Below the pieces are notes generated by a model. The model had not been told where the DNA came from. It did no database searches and was given only the letters and a program-made list of their open reading frames with translations. This document shows positions 43,661 to 52,833 of a stretch of 64,000 bases of DNA, in pieces (the first letter of the stretch is position 1; each line of letters opens with the position of its first letter). The stretch covers positions 930,001 through 994,000 of the forward strand of contig NZ_FQWQ01000002.1 in NCBI RefSeq assembly GCF_900129725.1. The letters are read 5' to 3'. Made by a program: the position numbers and the translations under genes. The DNA is from Chryseolinea serpens. Lineage in GTDB: Bacteria; Bacteroidota; Bacteroidia; Cytophagales; Cyclobacteriaceae.

Positions 43661-46081
43661 CTATTCATTTCTCAAGGATTTTACCGGATTCCCGGACGCG
43701 GCCTTCACGGCCTGGAAGCTCACCGACACAAAGGCAATGACCAATGTGATGCCCCCGGCAATGAGGAAGGCCGACCAGGGAAAGGCGATCCGGAAAGCAA
43801 ACTGGTCCAGCCACCGGTGCATGGCCCACCCGGCCACCGGCCAGGCCAGCAAGTTGGCGGTGACGACCAGTTTTAAAAAGTCCTTGTTGATCATCAACAC
43901 CATGTCGCCCACCGTGGCGCCCATCACTTTGCGGATGCCGATTTCCTTGGTGGCCTGCTCGGCTTTGAAGGTGGCCAACCCCAGCAGGCCCAGACAGGCG
44001 ATAAAAATCGCCAGCGAGGTGAACACCGTGAAGATCATGCCGAGGCGTTTCTCGGCCTGTTGCTTGGCTTCGAAGTTCCAGTCCAGGAACTCGTACTCAA
44101 ACGGGGCATCCGGCGCATATTTTTTCCAGAACGACTGGATCAGGGCCAGCTTTTCTTCCGCATTTCCCTTGGTGATGCGGATGGCCATTTCCCAGTTCGG
44201 CTCCGGTCCCAGCACCACGGCCAGGGGCTGCAGCGGCTCCTTGAGCGACTGAAAATTAAAATCCTGTATGATCCCGATCACTTCGCGCTGCCGCCCGTCG
44301 TGATCGTAGTTGGTAACGAGCTTTTTGCCTTTAAATTCTTCCCACCCCAGTTTTTTTGCTGCCGTCTGGTTTAGGATGATCGCATTGCTGTCGCCGGGGA
44401 TCTGCGCGGAAAAGAATCGGCCCTTGACCATGGTGTAGCGCATGGTTTCCAGGTGGTCGGCGTCCATTTCGTAGAGGGCCAGCAGGTATTCGTTGTCGGA
44501 ATCCACCGGTTTGAATACCGATTGCCAGTCCACCTGCGGTGGCAGGCGGTTGGCATAGCTGGCCGAACTGATCTCGGGATATTCCATCAGCGCCCGTTTA
44601 AAAGCCACCCCGTTGTCGCGAAGGTTCTTGGTGTGTAGGAGATTGATGACATTGGCCTTGTCGAACCCGATGTTGGCGCCCTGAATAAAACGCAGTTGCT
44701 GGTAGACCACGATGGTGGAAACGATGAGCACGGTCGAAATAAAAAACTGGAAGATCACCAGGAGGTTGCGCAGGCTGAAAGGCTTGCGCGGCGATCGCAT
44801 TTTCCCCGTGAGCACTTCCACCGGGTTGAATCGCGCCAGGTAATAGGCCGGGTAGCTCCCCGCCAGCAGGCCCACCATCGCCACGAAAATGAGGAGCCCT
44901 CCCAGGAAAACCGGCGTAAAAAGGCTATCCAAGGTCAGCCCCTTGTTGGTAAAATAGTTGAACACCGGCAGGGAGACCATCACCATAAAAAGGGAAATGA
45001 ACACCGCCACGATCACATAGCTAAAGGATTCCACCAGGAACTGACCGACCAGGTTCCGGTAGGGCGCCCCGATCACCTTGCGCACCCCCACCTCGCGGGC
45101 ACGCGTGGCCGAACGGGCGGTGGACAGGTTCATAAAATTGATGCAGGCCAACACCGTCACCAGCAGGGCCACGGAACCGAAGATGTAGATGTATTGAATG
45201 TCGCTGTTGGGTTCGATCTCGTCGCCGAGTTGCGAATGGAGGTGAATGTCCAGCAGGGGCTGGGCAAAGAAATGCAGGCGGTTGCCCCGCGATGAGAACG
45301 CAACCCAATCCGAATGATTCTGGTGGCCCAGTTCGTGGCCCACTTTCTTTTCCGTCAAACCGTTCAGGCGGCTCATGGCCTCGTCGGCCGGGGCGCCGGG
45401 TTTGAGTTTGAAATAGGTCACGAGCCGGCGGGTCAGCCAGTCGCGGGAGTTGGCTTCGTCCCACGACGACAGGGAGAGCAGCATCGTGAAGTGGAAATGC
45501 GAATTGAGCGGCGGGTCTTCGGCAATACCGCTCACGTGTGCATTGTAGCCCTGGGCCAACGCGAGGATTTTCCCGATTGGTGTTTTATCGCCTCGGCCCT
45601 TGTAGTCAAAATAACGACGGGCCGCCGATTCGGTGATGACGATCTTTCGCTCGCCCCTTAACACCGAGTCGGGGTTGCCTTCGATCAAATTAAAATGAAA
45701 GAACCGGAAAAAATTCTCGTCCACCAGCAGCAGCTTGGGTTCGGTGAACGCCCGGTCTTTGTAGCGGACCGGAAAGGTAGCCCAACACGCCATGCGCAAA
45801 GTGCCGTCCACACCCGGGATCTCTTTGCGCAAAACGTCCGCCACCGGACTGCCGGTTTGGGTTGAGCTGAACGAGCGACCTTCCAACGCGCCCGAGAATC
45901 CCAGCCGGTAGATGCCGGCCGCATCGGGATGGAATGTGTCGTAGCGCAGTTCGTCGCGAATGTAAAGGATGATGAGCAGTGTGCTGGTGATCCCGATGGT
46001 AAGGCCCGCGATGTTGATCAGGGAAAATCCTTTATGCCGCAGCATGAAGCGGATCACTATTTTCAGATAATTCTTTACCAT
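43661..46081 (-). CDS. FtsX/MacB-type ABC transporter permease (~806 residues)
   Basis: The fourth large permease in the window, on the opposite strand. It starts MVKNYLKIVIRFMLRHKGFS, with CINFMNLSTARSATRAREVG in the first FtsX unit, ACLGLLGLATFKAEQATKEI in the second, and the ending SGNPVKSLRNE. Same fused MacB_PCD/FtsX layout and no adjacent ATPase. An ATG at 46081 is preferred to one four codons upstream, by comparison with the paralogues at 26.2, 28.7 and 32.9 kb. Confidence 0.9.
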   Translation of the reverse strand: MVKNYLKIVIRFMLRHKGFSLINIAGLTIGITSTLLIILYIRDELRYDTFHPDAAGIYRLGFSGALEGRSFSSTQTGSPVADVLRKEIPGVDGTLRMACWATFPVRYKDRAFTEPKLLLVDENFFRFFHFNLIEGNPDSVLRGERKIVITESAARRYFDYKGRGDKTPIGKILALAQGYNAHVSGIAEDPPLNSHFHFTMLLSLSSWDEANSRDWLTRRLVTYFKLKPGAPADEAMSRLNGLTEKKVGHELGHQNHSDWVAFSSRGNRLHFFAQPLLDIHLHSQLGDEIEPNSDIQYIYIFGSVALLVTVLACINFMNLSTARSATRAREVGVRKVIGAPYRNLVGQFLVESFSYVIVAVFISLFMVMVSLPVFNYFTNKGLTLDSLFTPVFLGGLLIFVAMVGLLAGSYPAYYLARFNPVEVLTGKMRSPRKPFSLRNLLVIFQFFISTVLIVSTIVVYQQLRFIQGANIGFDKANVINLLHTKNLRDNGVAFKRALMEYPEISSASYANRLPPQVDWQSVFKPVDSDNEYLLALYEMDADHLETMRYTMVKGRFFSAQIPGDSNAIILNQTAAKKLGWEEFKGKKLVTNYDHDGRQREVIGIIQDFNFQSLKEPLQPLAVVLGPEPNWEMAIRITKGNAEEKLALIQSFWKKYAPDAPFEYEFLDWNFEAKQQAEKRLGMIFTVFTSLAIFIACLGLLGLATFKAEQATKEIGIRKVMGATVGDMVLMINKDFLKLVVTANLLAWPVAGWAMHRWLDQFAFRIAFPWSAFLIAGGITLVIAFVSVSFQAVKAASGNPVKSLRNE

Positions 46082-46183
46082 GGAGTTTTGCAATATAGCA
46101 GTTTCAACGGCGCGCTCCGCCAGAGTTTACACGACGGTGTAAGAAATACGGAGACGCTCACTTCACTTCTACGAATTCGTGGT

Positions 46184-46618
46184 TCAGAGGATGCTGGAAG
46201 CTTCATTGCTTACACCGGAAACCGTGATCTGGTGGTTGATCGCTTTCAGTGATTGGACAAATCCCACCTTATCCTTCGGAGAGACGATGACGTAACGCAA
46301 TCCATTCCCATAGACGATCTCGATCCGGTCCAAAGATAACGCGGGAGCGCTTATCGGATTCCGTGTTTTGCTCACGCTGGTGATTCTTAAAATGTCGACG
46401 TCGATCCGAATAATAAACGCGCATCGTATTTCAAGAACGTGACCTTGAATTCTATAATGCGTGCCCAAAAGAAACGGAATCGCAATGACCGGGGCGATAA
46501 TCAATCCCACGATCAGCCCGTTCGGGTCGAACGGCGTTATCACCAAAGGCAGGAGAATGGGGAGGACGATCGCCGCAGACAGGATCAATCCAACTTTTGA
46601 TCGGTACGTTTTTATCAT
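46184..46618 (-). CDS. PH-domain-like small membrane protein
   Basis: A 144-residue protein with two N-terminal membrane helices (LILSAAIVLPILLPLVI and LIVGLIIAPVIAIPFLLG) and a C-terminal soluble domain resembling bacterial PH (bPH) domains: GHVLEIRCAFIIRIDVDILR, ITSVSKTRNPISAPALSLDR, KVGFVQSLKAINH. Function unknown. It is followed at a 102-base gap by the permease in the same direction, but co-transcription is unproven. Confidence 0.7.
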   Translation of the reverse strand: MIKTYRSKVGLILSAAIVLPILLPLVITPFDPNGLIVGLIIAPVIAIPFLLGTHYRIQGHVLEIRCAFIIRIDVDILRITSVSKTRNPISAPALSLDRIEIVYGNGLRYVIVSPKDKVGFVQSLKAINHQITVSGVSNEASSIL

Positions 46619-46639
46619 TTGTGAAATGTAAATCGCTGT

Positions 46640-48226
46640 TTATCGCGCCACCACAAAGCCTGGCCCGTGCAGCACCACACCGCTTCGTGTCCCGGTATGT
46701 TTTCCTTCCTCCACCACCAATTGACCGTTCACGATCACATAACGAAAGCCGTTCGAATACACGTGAGGCTTCGCGAATGTGCTTTCATCGCCCACGGTCT
46801 TTTCATCAAACACCACGAGATCGGCAGCCATACCTTCGCGCACCAGACCGCGGTCGCGGAGTTGAAATTTCTGGGCGGGCAGCGAGGTCATGCGGCGGAC
46901 GGCTTCTTCCAGCGGGATCACTTTTTGGTCGCGGACATAACGTCCCAACACCCGTGCATTGGTGCCATACCCACGGGGGTGAGGCACACCGGAACCAAAA
47001 CGGATAATGCCGGCATCGGATGCAAACATGTTGAAGGGGTATTTCATAATGTTCTTCAAATCGTCTTCATTCATGCTGAAGAACACCATTTGTGCGCCGC
47101 CTTTGTCCACCATCTCCAGGATGGTCTCCGCTTCTTCTGCAGCCTTGGCCCTGCGCCCTTTCGCGAGGTTTACTTCCGAAATATTTTTGCCATTCATCAA
47201 GGTGTCGGCGCTGTACCGCGCCACCACGGCATAGCTATAGCTTTTCAGTTGTTTGCCTTTTAAGATGGCCAGCATTTCTGTTTTTATTTTCTGATGGATG
47301 GCAGCATTGTTCAATCGATAGTGCAGCGAGTCGGTGCCCCCGGAAAAAGCCCAGGTTGGCAAAACGGTGTTCAACGAGGTGCTGCTGGCAACGTACGGAT
47401 ATTGATCCACTGTAACATCAACCCCTTCGCGCCGTGCTTGCTCTACTTGTGCCAGCGTGCTGGCCGAACGCCCCCAGTTAGGTTTGTAAGTAACTTTGAA
47501 GTGCGAGATCTCTACGGGCATGTGCGCCTGCCGCCCGATGTTGATCGCCTCTTCGATGGCCTGTGTCACATGATCGCCTTCATCGCGGATGTGCGACGCA
47601 TATACTCCGTTGTATAACGACGCGGCCTTCGCCAGGCCGATCACTTCGGGTGTTTTGGAGTAGGTGCCGGGCACATAGATGAGCCCCGTGGAAAAACCTA
47701 CCGCGCCATCTTTCATCGCCTGCTCCACCAGCGCCTCCATTTTCTTTTGTTCTTCCGGTGAAGGGTCGCGCTGGGTATCACCCATCACGGCGCGACGCAC
47801 GCTGTTGTGGCCGATGAGCGTGGCTACATTCACAGACGTCTTCACGCTATCGAGCTGCCCGAAGTAGCGGGCCAGTTCGGTGTTGGATGAGCCACAGTTG
47901 CCGGTCACCACCGAAGTAACGCCGTCATAGATGAAGTTGCCCGCGGTGGGTACGGTGAGGTCGTTGCCTTCGATGTGGGTATGCACATCGATGAAGCCAG
48001 GTGCTACGACCAGCCCTTTCACGTCCAATACCTTGCGGGCCTCGCCTGCGCTGAGCTTGCCCACGGCCACGATCTTCCCATCGCGAATGGCCACGTCGCC
48101 ATAGAACCAGGAGTTGCCGGAACCGTCGATGATCTTGCCGCCCGTGAGCAGCAGATCATACGTTTGCGCCGCCAGCGGGGCAACGGAGAGAACAAAAGCA
48201 GAAAGAAACAGGAAGAACGATCGCAT
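46640..48226 (-). CDS. Exported D-aminoacylase / N-acyl-D-amino-acid deacylase-like amidohydrolase
   Basis: A 528-residue protein with a signal peptide (FFLFLSAFVLSVAPLAAQ) and an amidohydrolase fold: YDLLLTGGKIIDGSGN, FIDVHTHIEGND with the metal-binding HxH, TSVVTGNCGSSN, YASHIRDEGDHVTQA, PVEISHFKVTYK, and late FASDAGIIRFGSG with the catalytic Asp. These residues match the D-aminoacylase branch, which releases D-amino acids from N-acyl forms. Exported, so the substrate may come from the environment or the cell wall. The tail ends in a C-terminal VVHGPGFVVAR-like strand (VVLHGPGFVVAR). Confidence 0.85.
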   Translation of the reverse strand: MRSFFLFLSAFVLSVAPLAAQTYDLLLTGGKIIDGSGNSWFYGDVAIRDGKIVAVGKLSAGEARKVLDVKGLVVAPGFIDVHTHIEGNDLTVPTAGNFIYDGVTSVVTGNCGSSNTELARYFGQLDSVKTSVNVATLIGHNSVRRAVMGDTQRDPSPEEQKKMEALVEQAMKDGAVGFSTGLIYVPGTYSKTPEVIGLAKAASLYNGVYASHIRDEGDHVTQAIEEAINIGRQAHMPVEISHFKVTYKPNWGRSASTLAQVEQARREGVDVTVDQYPYVASSTSLNTVLPTWAFSGGTDSLHYRLNNAAIHQKIKTEMLAILKGKQLKSYSYAVVARYSADTLMNGKNISEVNLAKGRRAKAAEEAETILEMVDKGGAQMVFFSMNEDDLKNIMKYPFNMFASDAGIIRFGSGVPHPRGYGTNARVLGRYVRDQKVIPLEEAVRRMTSLPAQKFQLRDRGLVREGMAADLVVFDEKTVGDESTFAKPHVYSNGFRYVIVNGQLVVEEGKHTGTRSGVVLHGPGFVVAR

Positions 48227-48293
48227 GACGTTTAGGTTTTTAGACGCATTGAAAATAAGGGATGACCGGCAGTTATGCCAACATAAATGACTC

Positions 48294-48301
48294 TATCTTT
48301 G
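48294..48301 (+). promoter_or_regulatory. -7 promoter box of the UPF1-like helicase gene
   Basis: TATCTTTG is an exact TAnnTTTG, 7 bases before the ATG at 48309, which predicts a leaderless or nearly leaderless transcript. No -33 TTTG was seen. Confidence 0.45.
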
Positions 48302-48308
48302 CCCGCTC

Positions 48309-50234
48309 ATGACGTCATCGCGCGAACAACTGCAGAAAACCCTGGAGCTCATCAAGCTCGAACGCCAGGCCGACCTGGAATATTACCGGCAGAAAGTGTT
48401 GCTCCGGTCCCTTCACCAACGCACCCAGGACGGCACCACCTGGTATCCCCTGCGTTTGAAGCGTGACTATATCGGCACGGGCGAACGCCTCATCATCGAA
48501 GTGGAACGCACCAGCCACCGCGAACAACCCCACGCCTTCCAAAGCGGCAAGTCGGTGAATGTTTTCTCCAACGGCTCCGGCAAACCGGACCGCGATCATG
48601 TCAGCGGCGTCATCAACTACGTGCGCGACGACAACATGGTCATCACCCTCAACGCCGAGGACTTGCCCGATTGGATCGGTGACACGCTGCTGGGCGTGGA
48701 CGTGATGTTCGAGGAAATGACCTATCGCGAAATGGAGTTCGCCTTGAAAGAAGTGATGAGGGCCGAAGAAGATCGCGTAGCCGAATTGCGCGAGATCCTC
48801 CTGGGGACCACCATGGCGCAACGCGAACCAGGACGTCCCGAAAAACCAACTCCTGTTCCCGGGCTCAACGCCAGCCAGCAAGCGGCCCTCGACCGCATCG
48901 ACGGCATGGATGTTGGCTTCATTCATGGACCACCCGGCACCGGCAAAACAACGACCCTGGTGCAGGCCATCGCGCGCACGGTCAAAGAAGAACAACAGGT
49001 GCTGGTCTGTGCACCCAGCAACGCTGCGGTCGATTTGCTCACCGATAAATTGAGCGATCAGCAACTGAGCGTACTCCGCATCGGCCACCCTGCCCGTGTG
49101 ACCGAACAAACGCTGAGCAAAACGCTCGACGTGCGCATCTCCGAGCATGCCCACTACCAGGAGCTTCGCGCCCTGCGAAAAAAAATGGAACAGATCCGAA
49201 GCTCCGCCTTAAAATACAAACGCGACTTCGGCTACCAGGAACGCCAGCAACGGAAGATGCTGCTCCAGGAATCCAAAGCCCTCAAAGCCGACGCCGACTT
49301 ATTGGAATTCTATATTGTGAACGATCTGCTGCAAAACACGCAAGTGATCTGCTGCACGCTGGTGGGCTCGTCGCACCCCGTGCTGCGCGGCAAGAAGTTC
49401 AAGACCGTGTTCATCGACGAAGCGGCCCAGGCATTGGAGCCCGCCTGCTGGATCCCCATCCTGCGAAGTCGTCGCGTGATCTTTGCGGGCGACCATCAAC
49501 AGCTTCCGCCCACCATCAAATCCAACGAGGCGGCTAAGCAAGGCCTGGCCAAAACGCTTTTTGAAAAAGGCATGGGCCGCCAGCCACAAACCTCCACCAT
49601 GCTCACCGTGCAGTACCGCATGCACGAAGCCATCATGAAATTCTCGTCAACCTATTTCTACCAGGACGAACTGATCGCCGACGAAAGCGTGAAGCACGAA
49701 TTGCTGCGGCCCAACGAGCTCCCCATCGATTTCATCGACACCGCCGGTTGTGGCTTCACCGAAGAACAAGACAAAGAAACCCTGAGCCGCTTCAACGAAG
49801 AAGAAGGACGGTTGATGATGACCCAGGTGGAGGCGCTGGTCGAAGGGATCGGGCAGGATGAATGGATGGAGCGCGGCCTAACCTTGGGAATTATCACACC
49901 GTATCGCGCGCAAGTTGACTACCTGCACAAACTGGCCGAAAGCTCTGCGATCCTGGAACCGTTGCACCGTCTCATCACGATCAACACCGTGGATGCCTTC
50001 CAGGGACAGGAGCGCGACATCATTGCCATCAGCTTCGTACGCAGCAACGACAAAAGTGAAGTGGGATTTCTGGGAGACATCCGTCGCACGAATGTGGCGA
50101 TGACGCGCGCACGGAAGAAACTGATCATGATTGGCGATAGTGCAACGTTGGGATCGCATCCGTTTTATTTGGATTTGATTGAGTATGTTCAGGAGGGGGG
50201 ATTTTATAAGAGTGCGTTCGAGATCATGGGGTGA
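48309..50234 (+). CDS. Superfamily 1B (UPF1/IGHMBP2-like) DNA/RNA helicase
   Basis: A 641-residue helicase. An N-terminal beta-barrel region (YPLRLKRDYIGTGERLIIEV) precedes the motor with Walker A HGPPGTGKTT (about residues 207-216), VLVCAPSNAAVDLL, VFIDEAAQALEPACW, AGDHQQLPPTIKSNEAA, LTVQYRMHEAIM, LGIITPYRAQVDYL, TVDAFQGQERDII and VAMTRARKKLIMIGD. This is the standard set of SF1B motifs of UPF1/IGHMBP2-like proteins, common in Bacteroidota. The cellular role is not known. A long coiled segment (~280-330) sits in the stalk. Confidence 0.9.
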   Translation: MTSSREQLQKTLELIKLERQADLEYYRQKVLLRSLHQRTQDGTTWYPLRLKRDYIGTGERLIIEVERTSHREQPHAFQSGKSVNVFSNGSGKPDRDHVSGVINYVRDDNMVITLNAEDLPDWIGDTLLGVDVMFEEMTYREMEFALKEVMRAEEDRVAELREILLGTTMAQREPGRPEKPTPVPGLNASQQAALDRIDGMDVGFIHGPPGTGKTTTLVQAIARTVKEEQQVLVCAPSNAAVDLLTDKLSDQQLSVLRIGHPARVTEQTLSKTLDVRISEHAHYQELRALRKKMEQIRSSALKYKRDFGYQERQQRKMLLQESKALKADADLLEFYIVNDLLQNTQVICCTLVGSSHPVLRGKKFKTVFIDEAAQALEPACWIPILRSRRVIFAGDHQQLPPTIKSNEAAKQGLAKTLFEKGMGRQPQTSTMLTVQYRMHEAIMKFSSTYFYQDELIADESVKHELLRPNELPIDFIDTAGCGFTEEQDKETLSRFNEEEGRLMMTQVEALVEGIGQDEWMERGLTLGIITPYRAQVDYLHKLAESSAILEPLHRLITINTVDAFQGQERDIIAISFVRSNDKSEVGFLGDIRRTNVAMTRARKKLIMIGDSATLGSHPFYLDLIEYVQEGGFYKSAFEIMG

Positions 50235-50312
50235 GAAATTCAGGAGTCAGGAGCCAGAATCCAGGAGCCAGGAGCTTAGCCGTCAGAAGTCAGAATCCAG
50301 GAGCCAAGTCAA
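50235..50312. repeat. Degenerate tandem repeat tract (CAGGAGCCAGAATC)
   Basis: Repeats of CAGGAGTCAGGAGCCAGAATC- and CAGGAGCCAGGAGC-like words in tandem, then GTCAGAAGTCAGAATCCAGG. Such CAGGAGCCAG tracts are frequent in Cytophagales intergenic DNA by recollection. It lies right after the UPF1-like helicase stop. Confidence 0.7.
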
Positions 50313-50329
50313 GATGTGCGTTTTCGAGA

Positions 50330-50412
50330 CGGTCTGGGCTGAATAACCCTGGCCTTAGGCCAGGGACAAAGCCACCTCCACTCATCGGGCTTTAGCCCTG
50401 ACTGCTCTCGTG
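50330..50412. repeat. REP-like pair of palindromes
   Basis: CCCTGGCC-TTA-GGCCAGGG (50348-50366) followed by GGGCT-TT-AGCCC (near 50387-50398), a two-palindrome unit similar in layout but not in sequence to the cluster at 5155-5478. It fills the rest of the gap before the M28 peptidase gene. Confidence 0.65.
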
Positions 50413-50496
50413 GCAAGTCGCTCCGCGCGGCGCAAATTTGATGGAGTTTGGATGGACGACAGGGAAAATATTATTTTAACGTTCAAATCTATTTGC

Positions 50497-52098
50497 ATGA
50501 AGAATACATTTCGATGGATGGCGCTGCTGGCCTTGTTGGTGGTCGGCGCTTGTAAAAATAACGGTGATGATGGTGTAGCCACCATCACGGCGGAAGGCAT
50601 TTCGCAATACATCAAGTCGCTGGCTTCGGATGAACTGGAGGGGCGGCGACCGTTTACCAGCGGGGAAAAGAAAACCCTGGACTATCTGGAGGGACAATTC
50701 AAGGCGCTTGGTTTGGAGCCCGGAATGGGCACCAGCTACCTGCAGGAAGTGCCTATGGTGGAGATCGTGCCGGATGCCGACACGGTGATGACCGTGAAAG
50801 GCGCGAAGAAAAATATGAAGCTTTCGGGGTTCAAGGATTATGTGTTGTGGTCGCAGCGTACGGATACTTTATTGAACTGGAAAGATGAGGAGCTTGTGTT
50901 TGCCGGGTTTGGGGTGGTGGCTCCTGAATATCAGTGGAACGACTACAAAGACCTGGATGTGAAGGGCGGTAACGACACCACGTTCTTCAAAGGCAACACG
51001 ATGACCTACTACGGCCGTTGGACCTACAAATTTGAAGAGGCTGCGCGACAGGGTGCCAAGGGTTGTCTCGTCATTCACAACACGGTGCCCGCCGGGTACG
51101 GGTTTTGGGTGGTGCAGAACAGTTGGAATGCACCACACCTGTATCTCGACCCGCGTGGCAAAAATGATTATTTCTGCGAAGGGGTTGGCTGGACGTCTAT
51201 GCCAGCCACGGAGAAACTTTTCGAGGCCTCTGGATTCGACTTTAATGAATGGCAAACCAAAGCCCGTCAACGCGGCTTCAAGGGTTTTAGTCTGAAGTCG
51301 AAGATCAGCACCAGGATCAAATTCAAATCCACCTACAACAAATCCTACAACGCCGTGGCGAAGATCACGGGCAGTGAGAAGCCGGATGAGTTCATCATCT
51401 ATTCTGCGCATTGGGATCACTTCGGCATTGCCAAACCCAACGCCGCCGGTGACTCCATCTACAACGGCGCGGTGGACAACGCCGGCGGCGTGGCCACCAT
51501 GCTGGAGATCGCCAAAGGTTTTAAGAGCCTGAAGCACCCCCCCAAGCGCTCCATCCTCTTCCTGGCGGTCACGGCCGAAGAACAAGGTCTTTGGGGTTCG
51601 GCTTATTATGCGCGCAATCCCATTTATCCCGCCGACAAGACGGTAGCCAACATCAACATCGACTTCACCAATGTGATCGGAAGAATGAAAGATGTGACCG
51701 TGATCGGCTTAGGCCAATCGGAACTCGACGACTACCTCAGGACCGAAGCCACCAAACAAGGCCGGTATTTAGCGCCCGACCCAAATCCGGTGGCCGGCAT
51801 GTATTTCCGGTCCGATCACTTCAACTTTGCCAAGGTGGGCATCCCGGCGTTGTTTGTCGGCAATGGCGTGGATCACATCGAGAAAGGAAAAGAATTTGGC
51901 AAAGCCCAGGAAGCCGAGTATACCAAGGACCGCTATCACCAACCCACCGACGAATTCAATCCCAACTGGGATTTGAGCGGCGCGGTTGAAAATGCACAAC
52001 TCCTGTTCCAGGTTGGAAAGCGTCTTTCCTTTGAAGATGCCTGGCCACAATGGAAAGCCTCATCCGAATTCAAGTCTCTTCGTCAGCCCAAAAAATAA
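50497..52098 (+). CDS. M28-family metallopeptidase lipoprotein
   Basis: A ~533-residue lipoprotein with lipobox VVGAC (Cys19). A protease-associated-type domain (WSQRTDTLLNWKDEELVFAG to FEEAARQGAKGCLVIHN) is inserted before the M28 core, where the zinc ligands are visible in YSAHWDHFG (His), GAVDNAGGVATMLEIA (Asp) and AVTAEEQGLWGSAYYA (catalytic Glu pair), with a late His in GMYFRSDHFNFA. Such enzymes are exported aminopeptidases. The start at 50497 is required by the lipoprotein signal; the longer frame from 50410 runs back into the repeats. Confidence 0.88.
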   Translation: MKNTFRWMALLALLVVGACKNNGDDGVATITAEGISQYIKSLASDELEGRRPFTSGEKKTLDYLEGQFKALGLEPGMGTSYLQEVPMVEIVPDADTVMTVKGAKKNMKLSGFKDYVLWSQRTDTLLNWKDEELVFAGFGVVAPEYQWNDYKDLDVKGGNDTTFFKGNTMTYYGRWTYKFEEAARQGAKGCLVIHNTVPAGYGFWVVQNSWNAPHLYLDPRGKNDYFCEGVGWTSMPATEKLFEASGFDFNEWQTKARQRGFKGFSLKSKISTRIKFKSTYNKSYNAVAKITGSEKPDEFIIYSAHWDHFGIAKPNAAGDSIYNGAVDNAGGVATMLEIAKGFKSLKHPPKRSILFLAVTAEEQGLWGSAYYARNPIYPADKTVANINIDFTNVIGRMKDVTVIGLGQSELDDYLRTEATKQGRYLAPDPNPVAGMYFRSDHFNFAKVGIPALFVGNGVDHIEKGKEFGKAQEAEYTKDRYHQPTDEFNPNWDLSGAVENAQLLFQVGKRLSFEDAWPQWKASSEFKSLRQPKK

Positions 52099-52103
52099 AC
52101 CAC

Positions 52104-52140
52104 GAAAAGCGCCCGTGACTCGCGGGCGCTTTTCTTTTAT
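52104..52140 (+). terminator. Rho-independent terminator
   Basis: GAAAAGCGCCCG-TGACTCG-CGGGCGCTTTTC followed by TTTTAT: a perfect 12-bp stem. It lies 5 bases after the M28 peptidase stop and 4 bases before the ATG of the next gene, so that gene's own promoter position is unclear. Confidence 0.9.
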
Positions 52141-52144
52141 CCTC

Positions 52145-52813
52145 ATGACGTTCGCCGACAACATCCTCCGCTTCTACGCTACCTTAAAAATCAAAAGCAC
52201 CTTACCCGAAGGCGTCGAGATCCTGGATCCCTATCGCAACAAAGAGACCATGGCGCTGTGCCACCTCTTCTATCACAAATATTACGGCGACGAAAAAGAA
52301 AGGACCGTCATCATCGGCATCAACCCCGGGCGGAATGGTGCAGGGCTCACGGGCATTCCGTTCACCGACCCGATCAAGTTGGAAACGCTCTGCGGCATTC
52401 CCAACGCCTTTCCAAAAAAAGCAGAACTGTCGGCGGATTTTATCTACACCATGATCCAGGCCTACGGTGGTCCCGCTGCCTTTTATAAAAAGTTTTTCTT
52501 CAGCGCCGTAAGCCCCTTGGGATTTGTCAAAGACGGAAAGAACCTGAACTACTACGACATCCGCGAACTTCAGGACAGCCTGCGCGACTACATCATCGCT
52601 TCGCTCAAGAAGCAACTTACATTCGGGATCAATACCCGGATAGCGTTCTGTCTGGGAGAAGGTGAGAATTTCAAATACATAAGCCGCTTGAACGATGAGC
52701 TTAAGATCTTCAAAGAGATCATACCCTTGGCCCATCCGCGTTTTATTATGCAGTATAAACGCAAGCTCGTAAACGAGTATGTAGAAAAATACCTGCAGGC
52801 CTTAAGCCGCTAA
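52145..52813 (+). CDS. SMUG2-type uracil-DNA glycosylase family protein
   Basis: A 222-residue protein of the uracil-DNA glycosylase superfamily, SMUG2-like branch. The motif TVIIGINPGRNGAGLTGIPF is the N-terminal catalytic loop and AHPRFIMQYKRK near the end supplies the second, His-containing loop. These enzymes remove uracil or related damaged bases. The start is the ATG at 52145, right after the terminator; the longer frame from 51986 is the tail of the peptidase gene in another frame. It converges on hrpB with a 20-base gap. Confidence 0.8.
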   Translation: MTFADNILRFYATLKIKSTLPEGVEILDPYRNKETMALCHLFYHKYYGDEKERTVIIGINPGRNGAGLTGIPFTDPIKLETLCGIPNAFPKKAELSADFIYTMIQAYGGPAAFYKKFFFSAVSPLGFVKDGKNLNYYDIRELQDSLRDYIIASLKKQLTFGINTRIAFCLGEGENFKYISRLNDELKIFKEIIPLAHPRFIMQYKRKLVNEYVEKYLQALSR

Positions 52814-52833
52814 AAAATAACTCATTTCTGTAC

